Source: Spirodela intermedia (Eukaryota > Streptophyta > Magnoliopsida > Alismatales > Araceae). From it: a stretch of 64,000 nt of DNA. Where the stretch lies: positions 8,310,424 to 8,374,423 of the forward strand of contig LR746267.1 in the NCBI GenBank assembly GCA_902729315.2, read 5' to 3'. Positions 11,679 to 21,851 of the stretch are shown here, in pieces. The notes beneath the pieces were generated by a model. That model saw nothing but the letters and a program-made list of their open reading frames with translations. It was not told the DNA's origin and searched no databases. Every line of letters starts with the position of its first letter. Positions within the stretch are counted from its first letter, which is position 1. A program made the position numbers and the translations under genes.

Positions 11679-13552
11679 CTAGGGGAGGGCCGCCATGAGA
11701 AACCTGGCGTGGGCCTCCATCGCCCTCAGCCCTTCGCTGGGTGACACCGCCTCGCCCAGCCTCTGCACGAGAGCGCTTCCCACAATCACGCCATCCGCTC
11801 CCCACGCCGATAGCTGCGACGGATCCGCCACTCTTCGTCAGCTTCTCACTGACACGGGGGGGACCTCTTCTGAGGAAGAGCAGAGGCAGCTCACCTGTCT
11901 GACGTGTTCCGGTTCTGATACGCCGAACCCCACCGCAACGGGCTTGTCGGTTTCCTGCCGAGGTGGACCAATATTTAACGGGGAACTTTGACGAGTTTCT
12001 ACATACAATCATGGGATACGGAGGCTGATGAATAGTGCAGGAACAAACCTCTTTGAGCTTCTGAAGAACGAACTGCAGTTCCGGGTTCAGGGATGACCGT
12101 ACACCCGTGGTTCCCGAGTGGGCCGTCTGTGTGACAACACCTGTGCCATGAGTTTCAATTGTAGGTACGGTTTTATACATCAGTTCTGTAAATTAGGTTA
12201 AAATCGAGGATCGATCAAACCTAGGAATCATGATTGGTATTTCAAGAGGAGACATCGGTTGGCCATTAAACCTCCACATGCAGATCTCTGAACTAAGAAT
12301 CATTTGCGGGTCATTAAACCTCCACTCCTAGATGATAGGAATTACGAAACGCAGGATAAAGAGAGCTTTTCTCAAGAACATTTAAGAAAAAATTGATTTG
12401 GATATATACATATCTATTTATGTCACAAAGAGAAGAAGAAAAATATAATCTAAGAACACGATTTGTTTATACGGACCTATGAAATTTTTGGAATATTCCA
12501 TTAATATAAAAGTAGATTGATGAGGAGACCAGTATGAATGAAATACTCACAAGGTATAAGAATCCTTCAGAGGCTTTAGCAATTTCCCTCGTTCTCCCTT
12601 TCTGTGTGGAAGGTGTTGTGTGAAACACCTGCATACCGTAGAGTTTTGCATTGGGTGACATATTATTGAAGGAATAAAATAGATATTAAACATCATGGGG
12701 AGAAAAGTAGTAAAATGTTTAACATTTTCAACTTATCATAATAGATTTTTGACTACGAATCATAAAATGATTTTCCATACGACAATCAATGAATTATAAA
12801 AGATATATATAAGACAGTTTGTCATCTCCCCGTCATTTTACAGGACTTTTAGAACATTAGTATAGAGAGTCCCGACAAGAGCATGATGTAAATGATAGAG
12901 AAACCAAACGTGTACCATCTCAATCTTTTTTGTCTTAGCTTCCTTCCGTAAAATTTCAGCCTCTTCAAGAGGAAGGTCTGGGACAATCAGTCCTGAAAAA
13001 ATATGTATTAACATCTCAGTCTTCAAATAAAATATGAAAAGATGCATGACACAGTCTCGAACTGTAATAAACTCTCCCGAGGAATAAAGTATTAATTATA
13101 AAATTATTTATTAAGTACCATAGTGCACCATTTGAGGAAAAACTTCACTTTTCTTTTGGCAAATTGCTTTTGCACATCGATGAAATCTTCTCGCCATAAA
13201 AACTCAAATCGTGTTTTAAAATATTCCAGTAACGCATTTTATTCATTTTTCCACGTATAAAATTGCAATAGGCCCCCATGATGCCAAGATGCATTCGTAT
13301 GACATCGATGACTTTCAAGCATAATCAAATACTAATTGGGGCTACTATGGACGAGAGTATATGTTTACCGCGTGCACCAACTTCATTCATAGCGGCCAAG
13401 AACTTTGAGACTCCGTACTCTAGAACCGGATGGAAATATGAGAGTACCGTGATTGGACAAGATAGTTCAGGAACAACCTGTAACGGATGAGACGGTGGCG
13501 TCTTTCACAAAATTATCATATTCTTACCAGAGTCGGAAAGAGTTAGATAGGA

Positions 13553-13600
<48 letters not shown>

Positions 13601-14013
13601 GATACAAGAGCGTGGCGCCGATTCCATGTCCTACCTCGCTAAGCATGGCCATGATAGCGTCCACGTCGACTCCGGTCGCCAGCGCCCGCTCGAAGGCACG
13701 CTGAAAGCGCAAAGAAAGGTTTTTTCGTTTTTCTCTCAACTGAAATTGTATCACGAGCAGAAGACAGGGGGAATGAACGTCGGCGGCCAACCTGGATGAC
13801 CGGGCCATCCATTACTGGATTCCAATGGGGCACACCCAGCTCGATCACGTCCGACCCGCAGGCGTCAAGCATCCTCAGCGCCGCCGACGTTGTCAACAGT
13901 TCAGGGTCGCCGGCGGTGAGATAAGGGATGAATGCCACCTGCGCGTCACTCTTGCAGTCAGAGTTCTACACCCTCTCCCTCCCTCCCTCCCTCCCCCCCT
14001 CTGTCTCTGTCTC

Positions 14014-14096
<83 letters not shown>

Positions 14097-14368
14097 CTCT
14101 CCCCCCCCTCCTTTATCTGTGAAAGTGGGACGAGGAAACCGGCGTTTTTTCGATTAATGACCCAGATGTGGAGAAGACCCACCTTCCGTTGCTCCTTCAG
14201 TTTGGTGAAGGTCTCGGAGATGGAGGCGCAGCCGAGAGAGATGGCCGGCGGGATCACAACGCTGTCGCCTCGGTCGAACTGGTCTCGAGAGAGGGGAGAG
14301 GTGATCGCCAGGGCTCGACTCCTCGGAGGGAGGTGAACGCAGTGGAAGGTACCTACAGCTAAAGCCAT
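11679..14368 (-). CDS. TSA/IGL-like protein, copy A (indole-3-glycerol-phosphate lyase family), 9 exons
   Basis: Exons are 14368-14183, 13938-13792, 13700-13635, 13477-13369, 12992-12916, 12628-12551, 12126-12049, 11954-11895 and 11813-11679. They form an intact 311-residue frame with the same exon phases as gene C. The family splits indole-3-glycerol phosphate into indole and glyceraldehyde 3-phosphate. Visible features are a Ser/Arg-rich leader (about 1-50), [11 protein letters not shown], catalytic Glu in VIELG, catalytic Asp in MDGPVIQ, and the phosphate-site [10 protein letters not shown] near the C terminus. The loop that reads PYSDPLADG in gene C is PHWNPVMDG here, and the loop-6 region reads HSGTTGVRSS. 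Loss of the loop-2 Asp (S-D-P to W-N-P) hits a position that pairs with the beta subunit in bacteria. No stop or broken splice site is seen. It could be a stand-alone lyase like maize BX1/IGL or a weakly active TSA paralogue. Confidence 0.88.
13561..13599. repeat. (AG)n microsatellite in intron 3 of copy A
   Basis: Pure AG run of about 39 bp. Copy B has a shorter (GA)n run at the corresponding place in its intron 3 (21046-21065), so the tract predates the duplication. Confidence 0.9.
13971..14110. repeat. Composite CCCT/CTGT/CT repeat in intron 1 of copy A
   Basis: About 140 bp of pure pyrimidine apart from scattered G, passing from (CCCT)n through (CTGT)n to a (CT)n run of about 50 bp. Copy B keeps only a short CT tract in the same intron (about 21509-21528). 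Confidence 0.9.
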
Positions 14369-14744
14369 GGACTACGATCTTCTGCCACTACCACACACAG
14401 ACCATTGGACTGACTCTCAGACAATAAATTTACTTGGCAGAGGTCTCTCTTCTCCCTGCATAACTTATATTCAAATTCCCCCCCTCCTAACTAAAAGTCA
14501 AAGAGGACACCATCATCTTCCAAGTTCACATATGAATTGTCAAAGAGGCTGGCACATCGCACTACACATGAACAGTGTAAAATAATACGAAAACTTGGAT
14601 CAACGAGGGGATCTTTCTTTATAATACAAAAAAATCAGAAAATACTACCATTTGATTGACCACTCATCTACCTTATTAAAGTTTAATCATAATTATACTG
14701 CCGATCTTGTCCATTTCACCTAGAATCCTTTATATATCATCAAA

Positions 14745-16016
14745 GCATGCGTGCCACGTAAGGCCTCATCATGTTGATGCACCCCTCCTCACCAGACCAC
14801 CATGCCACGCTCTTCATGCAGGAATCGTAAACCAACGGTCAGAGACAACCTTTTTTGAAACACCTTTGGGCCTCTAAAGAATGAATTGAAGTTCAAGGTT
14901 GATGGATGACCGCTTTTGACAACACATGCCATGAGTTTCACTCATAGATATGGCATATTCTAAAGTAGAGTTCAACAAAATAAGGTTTCAATGATCGATC
15001 AAATCTTAGGAACAACACACAATAAACGGAATAAATTCTTGACGGATCGTTAAACCTCTACATGTGGACAAATAATTATGATTGTGGTCAATACATATAT
15101 TAATGGATATGTAAACATAGGATCATAATAATAATGGAAACTAAATTTTTAGATATCAACGAGAACAAATAAAAAATAAATCACTAAGCTATCAAAAATT
15201 CTAATGAGAATAATACTTCTACCAAACACATTTAATCTACGTCTCAACACCCTCGAGATAACCCACATACTGGAGAGTCAGTAATAAACTCTTATATCTT
15301 TCTATAAGGACTTCACTTGTAATAAGAGAAAGAATACAAGCCAAAAAAGAGGAAAAGATTTAATAAATAGTGAAAATATAATTCAGAGAAAGAGAATCTC
15401 ATTGTTAAACATATGATCGTCATCATACTAAAAAAAGAGTAAATACATATCCTATTTGTATAAAAAAAGAAAAACAAAGCAACCGACCCCATAAAAAGAG
15501 TCATCTCAACCTACGTGCGGGCGAGGCCACACACATCGGAGGTGCTCATTGCCTCCCTACCTCCCTACGTCACCCCCTAACGGGTCAAAATGGATGATGC
15601 GACAACCGACTCTCTCTCACTATATCCACTGCACGACCCTCGAACGGGCGGGGTCAAACAGGATGTGTCACCGCCCCTCACTACTCGCACGTCTTTCGAA
15701 CAGGTCAGCCGTGATGGGTTGACACCGCCAACAGTACAAGAGCATGAAGCAATCCATTTTAGCACTTATTCACCTCTATCTCTTTCCCACTATCTAGCTA
15801 TATTCTCTTCCATTTTAGCACTTATTCAACTGTTGATTTCCCTTGATTTCTATACTCTATCGCAGCATTTGGATTGGCGAAGTCTGTCCTAAGCAAAACG
15901 ATCCTAATCGACGCACTTTCACCACCCCTTATTCGATCACTCGTGTCAATAGTCTTGTTTACTGAGCAAAAAAATTCCAACATCTTCCTGCAAGAGCCGA
16001 GGACGAACTGTCGGAG
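14745..16016 (-). pseudogene. Relic 2: decayed exon 7 and 3' flank, interrupted by an insertion
   Basis: At 14860-14945 the sequence CCTCTAAAGAATGAATTGAAG then GATGACCG and GACAACAC...CATGAGTTTCACTC is exon 7 of the TSA-like genes with an internal deletion. It is followed by the worn intron-6 words up to about 15090. The module resumes at 15734 (AGTACAAGAGCATGAAGC...TATACTCTATCGCAGCAT) and runs into the 3' flank of fragment D. The same order occurs in relics 1 and 3, which lack the middle block of about 640 bp. Confidence 0.65.
15092..15733. mobile_element. Unclassified insertion of about 640 bp in relic 2
   Basis: Relics 1 and 3 read straight from a GGTC-like word into TACAAGAGCA. In relic 2 about 640 bp separate them, so the block is either an insertion here or a deletion in both others. 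It is AT-rich on the left with GC-rich, direct-repeat-like ends on the right (TACCTCCCTACGTCACCCCC; two ACGGGTCA/ACGGGCGGGGTCA phrases). No terminal repeats or coding domain are recognised. Confidence 0.4.
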
Positions 16017-16966
16017 CTAGGGCAGGGCCGCAATGAGAGACCTGGCGTGGGCCTCCATCGCCCTCAGCCCTTCGCTGGGTGACATTGCCTCGCCCAGCCT
16101 CTGCACGAGAGCGCTTCCCACAATCACGCCATCCGCTCCCCACGCCGACAGCTGCGACGGATCCGCCACTCTTCGTTAGCTTATCACGTACACAGGGGGG
16201 ACCTCTTCCGAGGCCGAGGAGAGGCAGCTCACCTGTCTGACGTGCTCCGGTTCTGATATGCCGAACCCCACCGCAACGGGCTTGCTGGTGTCCTGTCGGG
16301 GTGGACCATCGCTTAACAGGCAAGTTGACGAGCTTCTCCGTATAATCATGAGGATACGGAGGTTGATGAAGAGCGAGTGCAGGAACAAACCTCTCTGAGC
16401 CTCTGAAGAACGAACTGCAGTTCCGGGTTGACGAACGACCGTGCACCCATGGCTCCCGAGTGGGCCGTCTATGTGAAAACACGTGTTTCCACTTGTAGGT
16501 ATGGTTTTACGCATAATTCTGTAAATTAGGCTTTAGTGGATAATCGATTAAACCTAGGGATCATGATTGGTATTTCAAGAGGAGTCATTTGTTGGTCATT
16601 AAACCTCTACACCCAGACAAGGAAATATGAAATGGTTGAAAAAGGGAAAGGTTTTGTAAATATCACGGAACAATATTTGCAGCAGAATGCTAGGTGGGTC
16701 ACAAAAACTCTATTTCCCGGTTAGGAATTATGAAATGGTTGGGAAACAGAGAGAATCTTGTGATTATGAAGAAATATTTGAGGTAATAATCCATGACAGC
16801 ATGGAATAGATATCTGAACTGAGAATCGTTGGTGCGTCATAAAAACTCTACTTCCAGATGATTGGACTTATGAAACCCTAGCTTTTCTCAATAACACGAA
16901 GAAATAAATTTACTTTGGATATATGTATATATATTTTTGTCACAAAGAGAAGACGGAGAAAATCTA
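16017..16966 (-). pseudogene. TSA-like fragment D: exons 7-9 only
   Basis: Only the last three exons are present: 16468-16391, 16292-16233 and 16151-16017, each intact with splice borders matching copies A and B. Intron 6 then continues to about 16966, where GGAGAAAATCTAA breaks off and joins 3'-flank-type sequence (relic 3). Exons 1-6 are absent from 16966 to 18884. Exon 7 differs from A and B at the loop-6 threonine (GTTG is GAMG here) and its acceptor is TAG instead of CAG. Exon 9 is nearly identical to A and B, which points to recent duplication or conversion of the 3' end. It should be non-functional. Confidence 0.85.
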
Positions 16967-17381
16967 AGCAACACATATGCCATGAGTTTCACTCGTAGAT
17001 ATCGTATATAAGCAAGTAGAGTTCGGCAAGTAAGGTTTTAATGGAGGATCGATCAAACCATAGGAACAACGAATTCTATTTCGAGAATAAATTCTCGGTG
17101 GGTCGTTACATCTCTAGGAATTATGGTCGTGGTCTGTACAAGAGCATGAAGCGATCAAACAAAGCGAGAATGAGAGATGTCGAGGAAGGGAAGGGTGGGG
17201 TGTACAATGGGGCTTCCCCCCTTCGTCTTTAACCATATCATCTCAGACGAGACTGTCGGAGAGATCAGCTCTATCTCTTTCCCACTATCTAGCTTCTTCT
17301 CTTCCACTTGAGCTCTTATTCCGCTGTTGCTTTCCCTTGATTTCCGAACTCTATCGCAGCATCTGGATAGGCGAAGCCTGT
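16967..17381 (-). pseudogene. Relic 3: repeated 3'-flank module of the TSA-like cluster
   Basis: It begins with ACACATATGCCATGAGTTTC and contains the same phrases as relics 1 and 2 (CTCGTAGATATCG, TGTACAAGAGCATGAAGCG, CTATCGCAGCATCTGGAT). It lacks a recognisable exon 7 body. It joins fragment D on the left and the putative solo LTR on the right. Confidence 0.6.
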
Positions 17382-18724
17382 TGTTAGGACCGGAGCGGCG
17401 ATTCCACGGGCAGACCCACTCATTCATGGAAAACACCAGGAAAGTAGGGCCTATTATTGGCCCTGGGGGTCCGACTATAACATTGTCCGATATGAGACTA
17501 ACCATTTGGAGACCTCCTCTCCCCTATTTTTCTTTCCACATGAGACAACAATCTCCCACTTGGAAGGAAAAAACACTCCCCACGCGGCACCACTTCGTAT
17601 GCATCGTCGTGCCCGCGACGGTCTCTCGAGTACTCGCCTATTTCGCGTCGCTCCCAGAACATCCTCACGCACGTCGTAACTATGTGCATTATGCGCCACA
17701 CAATAAACCACTTCTCGTGTCTGGCGCTCATTCGCTCTGCTCCAATGGGCTGTAAGCGTGCACTACGCGGCGCATCGCCTGCGGCACTTAGCACGTTTAA
17801 CATACCAGCTTTCCAACCACCCTTGCACGCCGTTCTATGTATGCACTGCGCACGTTCTCCTGTTCTAGGGCCTCCCCGTGTTGTCCCATGGCAATGCCGT
17901 CAGCACGTCCTCCCCTGCTGACGCCTCATGCACGATTAGGCGTGCCAGCGCAGTCCCTGCAGCTAATGTTGAGTCCTGGCGGTGCCTCCCGCCGAGATCA
18001 CAGCTCTCCCGTGTGAGCCTTCGCTGCCCACGCGTGCCGCCCGACCGACGCCGTGCCATTGTATGGCCACTGCGCATTTTGACAGAAAAATCTTCAGCGA
18101 ACCTAGACCTGGTGTTGTCTCATCTGCACAGGTCACCAGCGAACCTAGACCACGGTGAGCTTCAACCGCATGCAGGCGCCGCGCTGTTCTGGTGTCATTC
18201 GTTCCATCGTGCGCCTGCTGCGCATTTCGACGAACACTTCAGAGCGTCCAAGGCTGTCATCACGGCGTCCTTCCTGCACGAAGTCTTCCGTGCGGACGCC
18301 GTCCCGCACAACTCTGCTCAACTTTGCGCATCTTCGATCTTCCGCGACCTCATTGCCCGGTCGACCCGCGACCGTCGTCACTCAGCCACTCCGCGAGCAT
18401 CCTCGCCTAACTGTCCTGCGAGCGTCCTCGCTCAGGCCACCAGCGACCGTCGTCACACAGACCACTCCGCGACAATAGGCGCCCGGCGCTATTCTGCGCC
18501 GTTCCAGCACGCGTCGCCTGCGCACAGTCACGCCTCCGGCGACCGTCGTCGCACAGGCCATCCAACGACCGTTGTCGCCTTACTAATCCGTGAGCCTCCT
18601 CACGCCGGCGCAGTTCCGCGCCGTACCAGCGTGCATCGCTCGCACGCTCTCCACAAGAGGAACTCCCTCTGTCCGACACAATTAAGCGCCAAACCCCTTA
18701 TTTTTATTTCCACATGATACAACA
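17382..18724. mobile_element. Probable solo LTR, about 1.34 kb
   Basis: The block starts TGTTAGGACC and ends GATACAACA, giving the TG...CA ends of an LTR. It interrupts the 3' flank of copy B exactly where the flank of fragment D is continuous: D reads GAAGTCTGTCCTAAGC near 15878-15893. The 5-bp words beside the block, CCTGT on the left and TCCGT on the right, look like a worn target-site duplication. The inside is GC-rich with a degenerate array of GCGACCGTCGTC-type words (18350-18600). A phrase near the right end (TTTCCACATGATACAACA) also occurs at 17528-17545. The long open frame at 17878-18717 has no recognisable domain and is judged compositional. Confidence 0.65.
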
Positions 18725-18884
18725 TCCGTCCTGAGCAAAACGCTCCTAATCGACGTGATTTCACCAGCCACTATTCGATCCTAATCCCCCAGTCACTCTT
18801 CCATCAATCGTCTGAATAGTCTTGTTCTACTCAACAAAAAAAATCCAATATTCTCCTGCAAGAGCCCAGGACGAACCGTTGAAG

Positions 18885-21851
18885 CTAGGGCAGGGCCGCC
18901 ATTAGAGACCTCACGTGGGCCTCCATCGCCCTCAGCCCTTCGCTGGGTGACACCGCCTCGCCCAGCCTCTGCACGAGAGCGCTTCCCACAATCACGCCAT
19001 CCGCTCCCCACGCCGACAGCTGCGACGGATCCGCCACTCTTCGTCAGCTTCTCACTTACACGGGGGGGACCTTCGAAGAAAGAGCAGAGGCAGCTCACCT
19101 GTCTGACGTGCTCCGGTTCTGATATGCCGAACCCCACCGCAATGGGCTTGCTGGTGTCCTGCCGAGGATGGATCACCATTGAACGGTCAATTTTGACGAG
19201 TTTATACGTATAGTCGTGGGGATGCGGAGCTTAATGAAGAGTGAGCGCAAGAACAAACCTCTCTGAGCCTCTGAAGAACGAACTGCAGTTCAGGGTTCAG
19301 GGACGACCGTGCACCCGTGGTTCCCGAGTGCGTCGTCTGTGTGACAACACCTTTGCGGTGAGTTTCACTTGCAGGTACGGTTTTATACGTATGCTTTGTA
19401 AATTATGTTTTAATGGAGAATCGATCAAACCTAGGGATCATGATTGGTATTTCAACAGGATTCATCCTGCGTTGATAAGTGAACCTCTACGTGCAGATAA
19501 GGAATTTGGAAATGGTTGAAAAAGGGATAGATTTTCTCAATAACGTGCAAGGATGCAGAATCTTAGGTGGGTCACAAAAAACTTTACATGAAATGGTTGA
19601 GAAGCAGCGAGATTCTCGTGATTAGGAAGAAATATTCGAGGAAGTAGTCCTCGATTACATAGAAGAGATATCAGAACTAAGAGTCATTGCTGGGCTATAA
19701 AACCTCTTCTTCTAGATGATGGGAATTATAAAACCCTAGCTGAAAAACGCTTTTCTCGATAACGTCCAAGAACAAATTTACTTTGGATATATCTACATCT
19801 ATATCAATATCTATATACATGGGTGACAACCAGCAGACGGGGAAAATTTAAGAACAAGATTTATTATGCTGAACTATGAAAATTATCGAGTTTTCACGTA
19901 ATTTATAAGTAGATATCTGAGAGAAACCAGTATGAATGAAATACTCACAAGGTACAAGAATCCCTCAGAGGCTTTAGCAATTTCCCTCGTTCTCCCTGCT
20001 CGTGTGCCAGGTGTTGTGTGAAACACCTGCATATCGTAAAATTTACATCGGCTGTAACGCTACTGAAGGAATAAAACAGATATTGAATAAAATGGGGAAA
20101 AAGATGGTAAATATTTAATATTTTCAATTCATCATCATAGATTTGTAGTAACTAATCGTAAAATGCTTTTTCTATAGGAGATCCAATGAAATTAATAAAT
20201 AACAATATAAAACATAGTGGGTCATCATCCATCATTTTAAAGGACATTTAGAACATAATTTTAGAGACTATTGACTAGAATATAAGGCAAAATGGCTGAG
20301 AAACGAAGTGTGTACCATCTCAATCTTGTTTCTGTAAGCTTCCATTCGTAAAGTTCCAGTCTCTTCGAGAGGAAGGTCTGGAACGATAAGTCCTAAAAAA
20401 AATATGTTTTAATATCCCAATATACCAAATGAAATATGCAAAGATGCAAGACAAAGTTTTGAACTATAGTAACCTCCCATGAGGAATATAATCGTATTTA
20501 TAAAATTATTTATTAAGAACGATAGTGCACCTTTTAGGAACAGTTTCACTTTTCTTTAGCAATTGTGCTTCTGTAGTGGATTAAATCTTCTCGCCGTAAA
20601 TTTTTTCTTCGTTCATAAAAATTGCTAATCAGATAATTTTCTTATCGTGTTTTAAAAAAATATTAATGGTCCCCGTGATGTCAAGGTGCATCGGTCGGAC
20701 ATCGATTTAAATTTCAAGCCTAATCAAATAATAATGGGGGCCACTTGGGAGGAGAACTTATGCTTACCGCGTGCACCAACTTCCTTCATGGCGGCCAAGA
20801 ACTTTGAGACTCCGTACTCTTGAACCGGATGGAAATATGAAAATAACGTGATTGGACAAGATAGTTCGGGAACAACCTGTACAGATGAGAAGGTGGCGTC
20901 TTTCAGAAATTATCAGATTCCTACCTACTTATTCTGCAGCGAGAGATACTCGGAAAGAGTTAGAAAAGATGAAAACTAGATTGCTAGGGAGAGAGAGACT
21001 CAGGGTCCGAGAAAGGAGAGGGCGGAGAAACGGCGAAGAGGAGGACGAGAGAGAGAGAGAGAGAGCCGAGACGAGAGCGAGGCGCGGATTCTTTGTCCTA
21101 CCTCGCTAAGCATGGCCAGGATACCATCAACGTCGGCACCGCTCGCCAACGCCCGCCCAAAGGCACGCTGTAACCGGAAAGAAAGGTTTTTCGTCATTTT
21201 TCTCTCCATTGAAATTATACCGCCAGCAGAACACTCAGTGGGAATGATCGTCGGCGCCCAACCTGGATGACCGGCCCGTCCATTATTGGATCCCAGTGGG
21301 GAACTCCCAGCTCGATCACGTCCGACCCGCAGGCGTCCAGCATCCTCAGCGCCGCCGACGTCGTCCTCAGGTCAGGGTCGCCGGCGGTGAGGTAAGGGAT
21401 GAATGCCATCTGCGCGTCACTGTTTCAGTCAATTCTAAAACCTTGAATGTCAACCACCGGCATTGGTTAGCATGTACGGAGATGAAAGAGGAGCTGCAAA
21501 TTGTTGTGCGCTCTCTCTCTCTCTCCCACCCCCGCGGTCAACCCCTCCTCCACGCTCTTCATTCTTTATCATCAGTGCAGAACGAGAAACCGGCGTTTTT
21601 TGGATTGAAGTAATAGAAAACAAAACAAGCATCACGAATGATATAAATGTGGGGAGGACCCCGACCTTCCCTTGCTCCTTGAGCTTGCTGAACGTCTCGG
21701 AGATGGAGGGGGGAGCGCGATAGATGGCCGGGGGGATGACAGCGCGGTCGCTTCGGTCGAACTGGTTGAGAGATCGGGGAGAAATGACCGCCAAGGCCCT
21801 ACTCTTCAGAGGGAGACGAGCGCAGTGGAAGCCACCTATAGCTAAAGCCAT
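18885..21851 (-). CDS. TSA/IGL-like protein, copy B, 9 exons
   Basis: Exons are 21851-21666, 21409-21263, 21167-21102, 20876-20768, 20392-20316, 20026-19949, 19336-19259, 19158-19099 and 19019-18885. They join into an intact 311-residue frame with exon sizes identical to copy A. Catalytic Glu (VIELG) and Asp (IMDGPVIQ) are kept, as are [13 protein letters not shown] and [10 protein letters not shown]. The loop that is PYSDPLADG in gene C is PHWDPIMDG, so the loop-2 Asp lost in copy A is retained here. Loop 6 reads [10 protein letters not shown]. Exon 2 begins with ATG because GTG mutated to ATG just after the acceptor; this is not the gene start. Relative to A it differs mostly in the leader, exon 3 and exon 5. 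It acts presumably in the plastid, producing indole or a related reaction. Confidence 0.88.

Noticed and set aside
11353-12180. 275-codon reverse frame spanning parts of copy A exons 7-9
   Set aside because: It reads through intron and flank in a different frame from the TSA-like exons; the spliced frame explains the sequence.
17878-18717. 279-codon frame inside the TSA-like cluster
   Set aside because: It lies within the probable solo LTR, is driven by GC-rich tandem words, and has no recognisable domain.
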